Shown piece after piece: positions 17,783 to 26,270 of a DNA stretch of 64,000 nucleotides. The DNA lies in NCBI RefSeq assembly GCF_024611995.1, contig NZ_CP102509.1:2542001-2606000 (forward strand), read 5' to 3'. Source of the DNA: Streptomyces sp. NBC_00162. Lineage in GTDB: Bacteria > Actinomycetota > Actinomycetes > Streptomycetales > Streptomycetaceae. The notes under the pieces were generated by a model that saw nothing but the letters and a program-made list of their open reading frames with translations, was not told the origin of the DNA and searched no databases. Both the position numbers and the translations under genes were made by a program. How positions within the stretch are numbered: the stretch's first letter is position 1; the number at the start of each line of letters is the position of its first letter.

Positions 17783-19269
17783 GCTGCCTCGCCCTCCTTC
17801 GGGGTTTCGGTGGTGGTGGTCGTGTCGGTGTCGGTCTGCGTGAAGACCGCCATCTGGGTCGGCGGCCCGACCTCGGGGTCGTCGTCCCCGACGGGGACGA
17901 ACCCGACGCCGTACCCGTGCCGTTCGGCTACGGCGCCGGCCCAGGCGCGGAACTCCTCGCGGGTCCACTCGAAGCGGCGGTCGCCGTGGCGGACCTGCCC
18001 GGCGGGCAGCGACTCCCAGCGGACGTTGTACTCGACGTTGGGGGTGGTCACGAGGACCGTGCGGGGCCGGGCCGCGCCGAACACCGCGTACTCCAGCGCG
18101 GGCAGCCGCTCCGGGTCCAGGTGCTCGATGACCTCGCTGAGCACGGCCGCGTCGTAGCCGGCCAGCCGCTTGTCGGTGTAGGCGAGCGAGCCCTGGAGCA
18201 GCCGGACGCGCGTGCTCTGCCGCTCCCCCATCCGCTCCAGCCGCAGCCGCTTGGCCGCGAGGTTCAGGGCGCGCACGGACACGTCCATGCCGACGATCTC
18301 GCTGTACGCCGGGTCCTTGAGCAGCGCCTGGACCAACTGCCCCTGTCCGCAGCCGAGGTCCAGCACCCGCTGGGCACCCGCGCCGCGCAGGGCGGAGAGG
18401 ATCGCGTCCCGCCGCTGCACCGCGAGCGGTACGGGCCTCTCCTCCGTGTCGCGGCTCTCGTCCACGGCGTTGTCGAGCTCCTCGACCTCGCTGCCGTCGG
18501 CCTCGGCGAGGCGGACCAGCTCCAGGCGCTCGATGGCGTCCTGGGTCAGCCGCTTGTGGCGGGCGAGGTAGCGGGAGCTGATCAGACCGTTCTCGGGGTG
18601 CGCGGCCAGCCAGCCGTCTCCGGCGCGCAGCAGCTTGTCGACCTCGTCGGGGGCGATCCAGTAGTGCTTGGCGTCGTCGAGCACGGGCAGCAGGACGTAG
18701 AGCTGCCGCAGGGCGTCCGCCAAGCGCAGTTCCCCCTCCAGGACGAGGCGTACGTACCGGGAGTCCCCCCACTCGGGGAACCGCTCGTCGAGCGGTACGG
18801 GCTCGGCCCGTACGAGGTCCCAGCCGAGCGGGTCGAACAGCCGGTGCACGAGCTCGGCCCCGCCGCGGGCGGGCAGCGCCGGAATCTCGACGCGCAGCGG
18901 CCGTGCCTGCTCCGGCAGCTCCGGGCGGACGGCGCACTGGCCCTTCAGCGCACTGCGGAACACTCCGCTGAGCGCGACGGCGAGCAGCGAGGAGGCGGCG
19001 TACGGCCGGTCGTTGACGTACTGCGCGAGCGCGGCGTCGGGCGCTCCGCCCCGGCCCTTGCCCTGACCGCGCCGCACGAGCGCGACGGGATCCACCTCCA
19101 GCAGCAGGGCCGCCGTGCACCGCTGCTCAGTGGCCTCGGGGTAGAACACGTGGGCGGTGCCGTGGGACGTGGAGAACGCCTGCGTCTTCCCGGGATGCTT
19201 GTGCAGCAGGTAGCCCAGGTCGGTAGCGGGTCGTTCAGGGGAGCCGGTGGTGGAGATCGTCAGGAACAC
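17779..19269 (-). CDS. hen1: Hen1 3'-terminal RNA ribose 2'-O-methyltransferase
   Basis: This 496-residue protein has an N-terminal Hen1 domain that activates Pnkp ligation and a C-terminal SAM methyltransferase. The SAM loop DLGCGQG is at residues 304-310. The metal-binding EVIEH is at 379-383 and a later His at about 428 (QVRHGDRRFEW) completes the Glu-Glu-His-His metal site typical of Hen1. It methylates the 3' ribose of damaged RNA before ligation, blocking recleavage by ribotoxins. It is upstream of and overlaps pnkp. The acidic linker (VEELDNAVDESRDTEERP) separates the two domains. Confidence 0.95.
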   Translation of the reverse strand: MFLTISTTGSPERPATDLGYLLHKHPGKTQAFSTSHGTAHVFYPEATEQRCTAALLLEVDPVALVRRGQGKGRGGAPDAALAQYVNDRPYAASSLLAVALSGVFRSALKGQCAVRPELPEQARPLRVEIPALPARGGAELVHRLFDPLGWDLVRAEPVPLDERFPEWGDSRYVRLVLEGELRLADALRQLYVLLPVLDDAKHYWIAPDEVDKLLRAGDGWLAAHPENGLISSRYLARHKRLTQDAIERLELVRLAEADGSEVEELDNAVDESRDTEERPVPLAVQRRDAILSALRGAGAQRVLDLGCGQGQLVQALLKDPAYSEIVGMDVSVRALNLAAKRLRLERMGERQSTRVRLLQGSLAYTDKRLAGYDAAVLSEVIEHLDPERLPALEYAVFGAARPRTVLVTTPNVEYNVRWESLPAGQVRHGDRRFEWTREEFRAWAGAVAERHGYGVGFVPVGDDDPEVGPPTQMAVFTQTDTDTTTTTETPKEGEAA

Positions 19270-19307
19270 ACGACCGATTGTTGCTGGTCACCCGTCCTGG
19301 CGGCCCC

Positions 19308-20183
19308 CTATTTTCCGGCAGCCAGCTCCGCGATGCGGTCCGGGCCGATGCGGCAGCAGCCGCCGAGGAGGCGGGCGCCCGTGTGCTGCCAGGCGCCGGT
19401 GGGCCAGGGGCGCGGGCTTTCGGGGGCGTGCCAGGTACCGGTGGCGGCCTCCCAGACGGAGCCGTCGTTGGGGTAGGCCACGAGCGGTTTGCGGGTGGCG
19501 GCCGCGGCCGCTTCGAGGGCGGGCAGGACCTCGGCCGGGTCGCAGCAGTTGACGCCGACCGCGATGACCTGCGGGGCGGCCGCCGCGAGGGCGAAGGCTT
19601 CGGGGAGGGGTGCGCCGGAGCGGGTGCGGCCGTCGGCGACGGTGTAGCTCAGCCAGGCCGGGGCGCCCGTCTCCGCGAGGACGGTGAGCAGTGCCTCCGC
19701 TTCGTCCGGGTCGGGGACGGTCTCCAGGGCGAGGACGTCGGGGCCCGCGGCGAGCAGCGCCTCGACGCGCGGGCGGTGGAAGGCGGCGAGTTCGCGCACG
19801 CTCAGGCCGTACCGGCCGCGGTACTCGGAGCCGTCCGCGAGCACCGCCCCGTACGGGCCCACGGAGGCGGCCACCCACACCTCGTGGCCGGCGGCCTCGG
19901 CTGCGCGGGCGGCGAGGGCGACGCTGCGGTGCAGCAGGGCGGCGGCCCGGGGGTGGCCGGGGCCGATCTGGTAGCTCGCGGTGATCAGCACCTCGGCGCC
20001 GGCCCGTGCGTACGCCGTGTGGGCGGCCTCCACCTGGCCGGGCCGCTCGTCGAGCACCCGGCCCGTCCAGAGGCCGCCGGACAGGTCGCAGCCCTGGGCG
20101 GCGAGCTGGTTGCTCAGCCCGCCGTCCAGGAGCACGGTCCGGTGGGCCAGGGCTTCGGCGAGCGGGCCGGACGCGCGTGGCAT
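19308..20183 (-). CDS. mmuM: Homocysteine S-methyltransferase
   Basis: This 291-residue enzyme transfers a methyl group, usually from S-methylmethionine, to homocysteine to make methionine. It starts near VLLDGGLSNQLAAQGCDL, and the zinc ligands lie in GVNCCDPAEV and LGGCCRIGP at the C-terminus, as in MmuM. Length is normal. It sits 17 bases downstream of the LLM oxidoreductase on the same strand, so the two may share a transcript, though no functional link is evident. Confidence 0.92.
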   Translation of the reverse strand: MPRASGPLAEALAHRTVLLDGGLSNQLAAQGCDLSGGLWTGRVLDERPGQVEAAHTAYARAGAEVLITASYQIGPGHPRAAALLHRSVALAARAAEAAGHEVWVAASVGPYGAVLADGSEYRGRYGLSVRELAAFHRPRVEALLAAGPDVLALETVPDPDEAEALLTVLAETGAPAWLSYTVADGRTRSGAPLPEAFALAAAAPQVIAVGVNCCDPAEVLPALEAAAAATRKPLVAYPNDGSVWEAATGTWHAPESPRPWPTGAWQHTGARLLGGCCRIGPDRIAELAAGK

Positions 20184-20200
20184 CGCTGCTGCGTCCCCGG

Positions 20201-21124
20201 TCAGCCGAGCTGGGAGAGGACCTGGGCGGAGATCAGCTCCAGGTGGTCCAGGTCGTCGAGGTCGAGCAGCTGGAGGTAGACGCGGGAGGAGCCGATGGAG
20301 CCGTAGGCCCCGATCTTCTCCACGACCTGGGACGGGGAGCCGGCCAGACCGTTGGCCTTGAGTTCGTCCACGTCACGGCCGATGGCGGCGGCCCGGCGGG
20401 CGACCTCGGCGTCGTCCTTGCCGACGCAGACCACCAGGGCGTTGGAGTAGACGAGGTCGCCGGCCTTGCGCCCGGCCTCCGCGGCAGCCTCCCGGACCCG
20501 CGCGAACTGCCGCTCGCTGTCGGCGATCGACGCGAAGGGCATGTTGAACTCGTCGGCGTAGCGGGCGGCGAGGCGCGGGGTGCGCCGCGCGCCGTGCCCG
20601 CCGATGAGTACGGGCACCTTGGCCTGGGCGGGCTTGGGCAGCGCGGGCGAGTTCTCCACCCGGTAGTGGCTGCCCGGATAGTCGAAGGTGGCGCCGATCT
20701 CGGTGGCCCACAGCCCGGTGACGATGGCCAGCTGCTCCTCCAGCCGGGCCATCCGCTCGGCCGGGAAGGGGATCCCGTACGCCTTGTGCTCCTCCTCGAA
20801 CCAGCCCGCGCCCAGGCCCAGTTCGACGCGGCCGCCGGACATCTGGTCGACCTGGGCGACCTGGATGGCGAGCACACCGGGCAGCCGGAAGGTGCCGGCC
20901 GTCATCAGGGTGCCCAGCCGGATCCGCCGGGTCTCCCGGGCCAGGCCCGCGAGGGTGATCCACGCGTCGGTGGGTCCGGGCAGGCCGTCGGCCGAGCCCA
21001 TCTTCAGATAGTGGTCGGATCGGAAGAACGCATCGAAGCCGAGGTCCTCAGTGGCCTTGGCGACGGTCAGGAGGGTGTCGTAGCTCGCGCCCTGCTGGGG
21101 CTCGGTGAAAATGCGAAGATCCAT
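20201..21124 (-). CDS. LLM-class F420-dependent oxidoreductase
   Basis: This protein of about 307 residues has the luciferase-like TIM barrel (MDLRIFTEPQQGASYDTLLTVAKATEDLGFDAFFRSDHYLKMG; LGLGAGWFEEEHKAYGIPFP; VPVLIGGHGARRTPRLAARYAD), typical of actinobacterial coenzyme F420-dependent reductases. The substrate is unknown. The start at 21124 fits the family N-terminus; an ATG three codons upstream (21133) with GGAGG nearby is an alternative. Confidence 0.9.
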   Translation of the reverse strand: MDLRIFTEPQQGASYDTLLTVAKATEDLGFDAFFRSDHYLKMGSADGLPGPTDAWITLAGLARETRRIRLGTLMTAGTFRLPGVLAIQVAQVDQMSGGRVELGLGAGWFEEEHKAYGIPFPAERMARLEEQLAIVTGLWATEIGATFDYPGSHYRVENSPALPKPAQAKVPVLIGGHGARRTPRLAARYADEFNMPFASIADSERQFARVREAAAEAGRKAGDLVYSNALVVCVGKDDAEVARRAAAIGRDVDELKANGLAGSPSQVVEKIGAYGSIGSSRVYLQLLDLDDLDHLELISAQVLSQLG

Positions 21125-21419
21125 GCCCCCCATCCTGCCTCCCCAGGCCGCCTCCCCGGGCTCTCCGCCGAGCTCTCTCCCGGCCGCCGCCGGGAGGTAC
21201 CTCCATCCGGGTGACCCCGCGGAGGTTCCCCCCTCGCACCCCTGCCGGGTGAATCTGCGTCAACCGGACGGTCCACCCCGGACGCCGCCAGTGACCACCC
21301 CCGAAGGGGCTCGTTGGCTCGGACGGAGCCGGACCGCCGGCCCGCGCGCCGGCGGCCACTTCGCCGGTGCGTCCACCGCGCCCTTCCGCCTCGGAAGGGC
21401 CAGGGCCGAGGAGGCCGCC

Positions 21420-21671
21420 ATGTCCCACGAGGTCGTGCCGGAGACCCACCGACAGACCGGGCAGGCAGCACACGACGACGCACGTCAGGAGTCCTCGGTC
21501 CCCGCCGAGGGCGGCGCACCGAAGGGCCTGCTGCAGCAGATGGAAGAGCTGATGGCGGCGCTGAACGCCGACCTGTCGCAGCTCGACGCCGACCTCCAGT
21601 CCTCCTCCACGGACCGCGCCCCGGGCGCGCCCGCTCCCGGGGAAGAGCGCCCGTCCTACCGGTCGTTCTGA
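21420..21671 (+). CDS. Small acidic protein of unknown function
   Basis: The 83-residue ORF starts at an ATG preceded by GAGGAGG, and the frame upstream is a shadow. The product is hydrophilic and acidic, with a Gln/His/Asp-rich N-terminus, a predicted amphipathic helix (GLLQQMEELMAALNADLSQLDADLQ) at about residues 35-60 and a disordered Pro/Ser tail ending SYRSF. There is no signal peptide or Cys. I do not recognise it; a perfect palindromic terminator follows its stop, which supports its being expressed. Confidence 0.6.
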   Translation: MSHEVVPETHRQTGQAAHDDARQESSVPAEGGAPKGLLQQMEELMAALNADLSQLDADLQSSSTDRAPGAPAPGEERPSYRSF

Positions 21672-21676
21672 CCGTG

Positions 21677-21704
21677 CGGGTCCCGTCGCGCGCGACGGGA
21701 CCCG
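21677..21704. terminator. Bidirectional terminator hairpin
   Basis: A perfect 28-base palindrome (arms 21677-21690 and 21691-21704, beginning CGGGTCCCGTCGCG) lies between the convergent small ORF and DUF6099 gene. It has no long T tract, as is common in high-GC actinobacterial terminators. Confidence 0.75.
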
Positions 21705-21713
21705 TGTGACACC

Positions 21714-22199
21714 TCAGGCCACGCCCGAGGCGGACCCCCGCTCGCGCACCGCCATGCGGCGCAGGATCGCCCGTACCCGGTCGCTCGACTCGTCAGCCGC
21801 GTCGATCGACTCTATGCACTGCCAGTACAGGGTCTCGTCGTCCGTCCCGCAGGCCACCCCGACCAGGGCTATGCCCACTTCGCCCAGCAATGCCTGGAGC
21901 CCGAGCAGTGCCTGCCGGACGTCCGACACCACCGTCAACTGCGCGGCCCGCGGCGGATACTCGGGCGCGCTGCCCTCTCCGCGCAGGGCCGCCCGGTCGA
22001 TCACCCCGCAGCCTCTGCCTCCCGCTTCCCCCAGTCCCCGTGCCTCCGCTCTCATCTCCGGCGGCCCGGTGACCGCCAGATAGCCTCCTACGCCCTGCGC
22101 GAGCGCCTGGGCCTGCCAGGCCTCGCCCACGATGTCCCACGCAGCCCCGCTCTGTGCCAGCGCGTGCCGGCCGGCCGCGATGAGCCGTACCGCATCCAT
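21714..22199 (-). CDS. DUF6099 family protein
   Basis: The 161-residue product begins MDAVRLIAAGRHALAQSGAAWDIVGEAWQAQAL and ends with ALVGVACGTDDETLYWQCIESIDAADESSDRVRAILRRM, which I recognise as the Streptomyces family DUF6099; its function is unknown. It is mostly helical and cytosolic, without signal peptide or membrane segment. I chose the ATG at 22199 (CATATG context) because family similarity starts there, although the frame is open to 22301. The gap upstream holds the promoter region shared with nothing else. Confidence 0.78.
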   Translation of the reverse strand: MDAVRLIAAGRHALAQSGAAWDIVGEAWQAQALAQGVGGYLAVTGPPEMRAEARGLGEAGGRGCGVIDRAALRGEGSAPEYPPRAAQLTVVSDVRQALLGLQALLGEVGIALVGVACGTDDETLYWQCIESIDAADESSDRVRAILRRMAVRERGSASGVA

Positions 22200-22322
22200 A
22201 TGCCGTCCCCCGTCCGCACGACATCCCGCCGTCCTCACCACTACCCAGAGTGAGGGCAATGAGCCAGTAAAGCCAGGGGTATTCGGAAAATGTGGACACA
22301 AACGTGATTGTGGAGGAGTCCA

Positions 22323-22715
22323 TCACTCCGAAGAGTGACGATTAGGTGTCGGTTCGCCCGCCACCGGGAAGCGGAGCTCGTTCCTCTCGATCTTCGCGGC
22401 GAGCGCATCCAGCACATCCACCCCGAGAACCTCACAGAACTGCAGCAGATACGCGAGTACGTCGGCCACCTCATCGGCCACGCGGTGGGCCGTTTCCGGC
22501 TTCTCCATGACCTTCGCGGACTGTTCCGGCGTCAGCCACTGGAAGATCTCGACCAGTTCGGCCGCCTCCACGCTCAGCGCCACCGCCAGGTTCTTGGGCG
22601 TGTGGTACGGCTCCCAGCCGCGTGCCGCGGCGAAGTCGGCGAGCCTGCGCTGCAGCAGGCCGAGCCGCTCACCGCGCGCCGCCGGGGTCTCGTTCGTGTC
22701 GTTCGCGTCGCTCAT
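22323..22715 (-). CDS. MazG-like nucleotide pyrophosphohydrolase
   Basis: This 130-residue all-alpha NTP pyrophosphohydrolase has the MazG signature: KNLAVALSVEAAELVEIFQW carries the first Glu pair (ExxE) and RVADEVADVLAYLLQF the second Glu/Asp pair, which together bind Mg. Family members hydrolyse canonical or damaged NTPs to NMP and pyrophosphate. It lies 3 bases downstream of an ATPase gene on the same strand, so they are almost certainly co-transcribed. The specific substrate is not evident. Confidence 0.9.
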   Translation of the reverse strand: MSDANDTNETPAARGERLGLLQRRLADFAAARGWEPYHTPKNLAVALSVEAAELVEIFQWLTPEQSAKVMEKPETAHRVADEVADVLAYLLQFCEVLGVDVLDALAAKIERNELRFPVAGEPTPNRHSSE

Positions 22716-22718
22716 GGA

Positions 22719-23954
22719 TCACAGGTCTACCACCGTGACACCCGCGAGGAGCCGGGCGGCCGCCGCGGTCTCCTCCCCCACCGCCGCCACCAGCCGGACG
22801 TGGCCGCGCCCGCACGACAGCAGGGCCAGGCGCAGCAGCTCGGCGCTCTGGCGCCGGTCCAGGCCGCGGTCGAAGCCGTCGGCCAGCACCGTCAGCGCCT
22901 GCTGCGCGGAGAGCAGTTCGGCGGCCGGGTCCATGGCGAGCACTCCCGGGCCGGTCAGCAGGACCAGCGCCTGCGCGAGGAAGCGCAGTTCGCCCGCGCC
23001 GAGTCGGGCCAGTTCCGTGGCGGGCCGGTCGGGGCCGCGGTCCAGTACCGCCGTGACGGGGCCGTCGGCGGGGGCCCGTACGTCCAGGCCGGCGACGGGT
23101 CCCGCGCAGCCGGTGCGGGCGGCCTCGGCCAGCAGCGCGTGCCGGGTGCCGCATTCGTGGCGGGTCCGGCGCAGTACGTCGGCCAGGTTGGCGCAGTCGC
23201 CGAGCAGCCGGCCCTCCCCCGGCGGGACGGGCGCGCGCATCCGCTCCGGGCGGGGGTCGCAGGGGAACACCGAGCGCAGCGCCACCACGACCTGTTCGGC
23301 GGCGGCCAGGACCTGGCGCTGGCCGGCCGTGGCGCCGGCCACGCGGAGGGGGAGCAGGGCCGTGCCGAGCCGGTCGTCCGGCAGCGGGGCCCGGGTGACG
23401 CCGATGGCGCCGCCGGTCAGCCACGCACCCTGCACGGAGCGCCGGCCGGGATCGCGCAGGGCGGTGGCGAGCAGGATCTGCCCCGGCTGCGAGAGCCGTT
23501 CGCCGACGATGCGCAGGGTGGGCTCGGCCTGGACGGCGAGGTCGAGCCGGACCGGTCCGGCGGGGCCGTCGACGGTGCAGCCGATGCGGAAGCCGCGCCG
23601 CCGGTCGGCATCGGGGACGGCCAGGTCGGGGATGCGGGCACCCGGGTCGGGGAAGGCCTCCTCGAGGGTGGCTCCGGAGCCGAGCACGGCGAGGGCCTCG
23701 TAGGCGGCCAGGGCCTGGGACTTGCCGCTGCCGCTCGGCCCGGCGAGGAGGGTGACGGGCCCGAGCGCGAAGGCGGCGCCCCGGTGCGGCCCGAAGGCGG
23801 ACAGCCGCAGTCCGGTGACCCCGGGCCGGTGGAGCCGCACGGCTTGCGCGGGCACGGTCGGGTCGTCGCCGGCTAACGCGACGGCGGGGCGGGGGAGGTC
23901 CGGGGCGGGGGCGGCGGGGGTGGCGGGAAGGGGAGCGGCGAGGGTGGCGTCCAT
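22719..23954 (-). CDS. AAA/RecF-like ATPase of unknown role
   Basis: This 411-residue protein has a Walker A motif GPSGSGKS at about residues 71-78, preceded by a RecF/SMC-type strand (LRLSAFGPHRGAAFALGPVTLLAG). A LGAGELRFLAQALVLL segment resembles the ABC signature region, and LTGPGVLAMDPAAELLSAQQ resembles Walker B/D-loop with Asp-Pro and no Glu. There is no transmembrane segment. It resembles chromosomal AAA family ATPases annotated in Streptomyces without function. It is the upstream partner of the MazG-like gene, 3 bases apart, which hints at a nucleotide- or DNA-linked role. Confidence 0.75.
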   Translation of the reverse strand: MDATLAAPLPATPAAPAPDLPRPAVALAGDDPTVPAQAVRLHRPGVTGLRLSAFGPHRGAAFALGPVTLLAGPSGSGKSQALAAYEALAVLGSGATLEEAFPDPGARIPDLAVPDADRRRGFRIGCTVDGPAGPVRLDLAVQAEPTLRIVGERLSQPGQILLATALRDPGRRSVQGAWLTGGAIGVTRAPLPDDRLGTALLPLRVAGATAGQRQVLAAAEQVVVALRSVFPCDPRPERMRAPVPPGEGRLLGDCANLADVLRRTRHECGTRHALLAEAARTGCAGPVAGLDVRAPADGPVTAVLDRGPDRPATELARLGAGELRFLAQALVLLTGPGVLAMDPAAELLSAQQALTVLADGFDRGLDRRQSAELLRLALLSCGRGHVRLVAAVGEETAAAARLLAGVTVVDL

Positions 23955-24021
23955 GCGGCGGACGGTACGGGCCGCCGGACCCCCCGAGAGCCCGGCGAAC
24001 CGTTACGTCGCGGCGACCTTC

Positions 24022-24417
24022 CTACGATCGGGGGACGGCAGCGGCCGCGATCCCCTCGACCTCGGTCCCGACGGGCGCCAGCAGGAAGACGTTCCGGTCC
24101 ACCCGGTGCATCCCGCTGCCGAGTCCGAAGACCACACCACTGCTGAAGTCCAGGATCCGCTTGGCCACTTCGCTGTCGGCGCCGGTCAGGTCGAGCAGTA
24201 CCGGGATCTGCGCGATCAGGTACTCCGCCACCTCCCGTGCGTCCGCGAAGATCTGAACCCGGATCACCACGAAGCGCCGCTGCTCCGCCGCCGACGCTCC
24301 GGGCGCCGTGGGGATGGTGCGGTGGTCCACCCGGGAGGGCCATTCGTTGCGGCTGCGCAGGGGGACCACCTGCGCGAGCCCCTCCCACTGTTCGTCGGTG
24401 ACGTCGTACCTGCTCAC
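24022..24417 (-). CDS. SepF-like cell division protein
   Basis: The 131-residue protein has the C-terminal SepF core: VIRVQIFADAREVAEYLIAQIPVLLDLTGADSEVAKRILDFSSGVVFGLGSGMHRVDRNVFLLAP. SepF bundles FtsZ and tethers it to the membrane. Streptomyces have one SepF beside ftsZ plus SepF-like paralogues; this gene is not in a division cluster, so it is likely one of the paralogues (SflA/SflB type). The N-terminal amphipathic membrane helix of true SepF is not obvious here. Confidence 0.85.
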   Translation of the reverse strand: MSRYDVTDEQWEGLAQVVPLRSRNEWPSRVDHRTIPTAPGASAAEQRRFVVIRVQIFADAREVAEYLIAQIPVLLDLTGADSEVAKRILDFSSGVVFGLGSGMHRVDRNVFLLAPVGTEVEGIAAAAVPRS

Positions 24418-24529
24418 CGGGCCGCCTCGGCCGCGCGCTTCATGTGCATCCCCCCATCCTCTCGCGTTTCACCCGTTCAGCCCAACACCGACACGAACCA
24501 GACCGACTACTCCCCGCGAACGAATTAGG

Positions 24530-24548
24530 TTAGGTTAGGCATACCTAA
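24530..24548. promoter_or_regulatory. Iron box (DmdR/IdeR-type operator)
   Basis: TTAGGTTAGGCATACCTAA closely matches the actinobacterial IdeR/DmdR consensus TTAGGTTAGGCTAACCTAA. A further TTAGG unit lies immediately upstream, giving three tandem half-sites. It sits 26 bases before the DUF2470 start, so iron-dependent repression is expected. Confidence 0.88.
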
Positions 24549-24574
24549 GTTCTCGGGATGATGGAGAGATCCAG

Positions 24575-25294
24575 ATGCGCATGTCCGGTGCCCCTGCCAC
24601 CCCGGCCACCCGGCCCACCGACGCCGAGCGCGTGCGGTCGATCCTGGCCGCCGCCCACTCCATGACCGCGGTCACCGACGGGCTGCGTGCCGAGGTCCGC
24701 CACCTCGACGGCGGCGACCCGATGGGCCGGCTGCACCTGCACCCCGCCGAACCGGGCGGCGACGCCGAGCACCGGCCCGCGATCCGGCTGGAGTTCACCG
24801 ACGTCGCCCCCACCCCCGTACGCGACCGGGTGCGGGCCCGGGTGACCATCGTGGGCCGCCTGCTCACCCCGTACGCGGGCGAGAGCGACGGTCCCGGGGA
24901 CGAGAGCACCTGCATGGAGTTCGGCCAGGCCGTCCTGGAGACCGCGGACGGCTTCTCCTACGTCGGGCTGGAAGAGCTGGACGCGGCCCGGCCCGACCCG
25001 CTGGCCCCGTACGAGGCGGGCATGCTCACGCACCTCCTCGACGACCACCCCGACCTCGTCACCCTGCTGCTGCGCCTGGTCCGGCCGCTGCCCGCCGCCT
25101 CGGTGATCCGCGCGCTGCCGGTCGCCATGGACCGGTACGGGATCACCCTGCGGCTCGAGGAGCGGAGCGGCCACCGCGACGCGCGGCTGGCCTTCCCCTC
25201 GCCGCTCGACGACGTGGAGCAGTCGGGGGCGCAGATCCAGGCCCTGTTCAGCGCGGCCCGGCGGCGCTCGCACCGCAACACGCTGCCCGCCTGA
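24575..25294 (+). CDS. DUF2470 domain protein, probable haem/iron-linked
   Basis: The 239-residue protein has a C-terminal DUF2470 domain (about residues 145-230: YEAGMLTHLLDDHPDLVTLLLRLVRP...MDRYGITLRL), also found at the C-terminus of HugZ-like haem-degrading and FMN-binding split-barrel proteins. The N-terminal part (EVRHLDGGDPMGRLHLHP; VRARVTIVGRLL) looks like such a split barrel. The iron box directly upstream supports a role in iron or haem use. The ATG at 24575 has GGAGAG upstream. No haem-ligand residue can be assigned from the sequence alone. Confidence 0.82.
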   Translation: MRMSGAPATPATRPTDAERVRSILAAAHSMTAVTDGLRAEVRHLDGGDPMGRLHLHPAEPGGDAEHRPAIRLEFTDVAPTPVRDRVRARVTIVGRLLTPYAGESDGPGDESTCMEFGQAVLETADGFSYVGLEELDAARPDPLAPYEAGMLTHLLDDHPDLVTLLLRLVRPLPAASVIRALPVAMDRYGITLRLEERSGHRDARLAFPSPLDDVEQSGAQIQALFSAARRRSHRNTLPA

Positions 25295-25340
25295 CGAACG
25301 GGGCGGAATAGGCCCGGGCGGCGCCCCGTTGGAACCGATC

Positions 25341-26261
25341 ATGAAGGCCATCACGTACAACGCATACGGAACTCCCGGCCGGCTCACGCTCGTTGACGTA
25401 CCGCAGCCCAAGGTGGGGCCGGGCGAGGTTCTCGTCCGCGTCAAGGCGGCCGGGGTCAACCCGGTGGACTGGAAGCTCGCCGCCGGATATCTCGACCCGA
25501 TCCTCGAAGTCCGCTATCCCGTCATACCCGGCTGGGACGTGGCCGGAGTCGTCGAGGCGGTCGGCCCGGACACCTTCGACTTCGCCGTCGGCGACGAGGT
25601 CTACGGGTACGTGAGGAAGGAGTGGGTGGAGCTCGGCACCTACGCCGAGCTGGTCAGCGCCCCGGTCCGCACCCTCGCGCACAAGCCCCGCGAGCTGACC
25701 TTCGAGCAGGCCGCGGGAATTCCCCTGGCCGGCCTGACCGCCTACCAGTCCCTCACCCGCGTGGGCCTCAAGGCCGGCGAGACCGTCGTCATCCACTCCG
25801 CGGCCGGCGGCACCGGCTCGTTCGGGGTGCAGATCGCGGTCGCCCTCGGCCTGCGCGTCATCGGTACGGCCGGCGCGCACAACCACGACTACCTGCGCTC
25901 CCTCGGCGCCGAGCCGGTCCTGTACGGGGACGGGCTGGCCGACCGCATCCGCGCGCTGGCGCCCGAAGGCGTGGACGCGGGCCTCGACTTCTACGGCGAC
26001 GGCGCCGTCGAGCTGCTCCAGTCGCTGGTGAAGGAGCGCGACCGGGTGGTCTCCATCGCCGACTACGAGGCCGCGGCCAAGGGCGCGCACCAGCTGTGGG
26101 TACGACCCGACACCGCCGACCTGACCTTCCTGGCCGAGCTCGCGGACTCGGGCCGGCTCACGGTCAACGTCGAGCACGCGCTGCCGCTCGCGCAGGCCGC
26201 CAGGGCGTGGGAGCTGAGCGCCACGGGCCGGACCAGGGGCAAGATCGTACTGACGGTCTGA
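25341..26261 (+). CDS. NADP-dependent quinone oxidoreductase-type MDR protein
   Basis: This 306-residue zinc-independent medium-chain reductase resembles the quinone oxidoreductase/zeta-crystallin group. The GroES-like domain is AITYNAYGTPGRLTLVDVPQPKVGPGEVLVRVKAAGVNPVDWK, and the nucleotide-binding Rossmann fold has VVIHSAAGGTGSFGVQIAVALG at about residues 145-165. The catalytic Zn Cys residues of alcohol dehydrogenases are absent. I prefer the ATG at 25341 over the upstream TTG. The physiological substrate is unknown. A hairpin terminator follows the stop. Confidence 0.9.
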   Translation: MKAITYNAYGTPGRLTLVDVPQPKVGPGEVLVRVKAAGVNPVDWKLAAGYLDPILEVRYPVIPGWDVAGVVEAVGPDTFDFAVGDEVYGYVRKEWVELGTYAELVSAPVRTLAHKPRELTFEQAAGIPLAGLTAYQSLTRVGLKAGETVVIHSAAGGTGSFGVQIAVALGLRVIGTAGAHNHDYLRSLGAEPVLYGDGLADRIRALAPEGVDAGLDFYGDGAVELLQSLVKERDRVVSIADYEAAAKGAHQLWVRPDTADLTFLAELADSGRLTVNVEHALPLAQAARAWELSATGRTRGKIVLTV

Positions 26262-26270
26262 AAACCCGGC

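Noticed and set aside
15068..18157. Long plus-strand open frame opposite pnkp and hen1
   Set aside because: It is the antisense of genes with full catalytic motifs, has no recognisable domain, and arises from high third-position GC.
22719..23954. ABC transporter ATPase
   Set aside because: No LSGGQ signature or partner permease; the ATPase looks like a soluble RecF/AAA-type protein.
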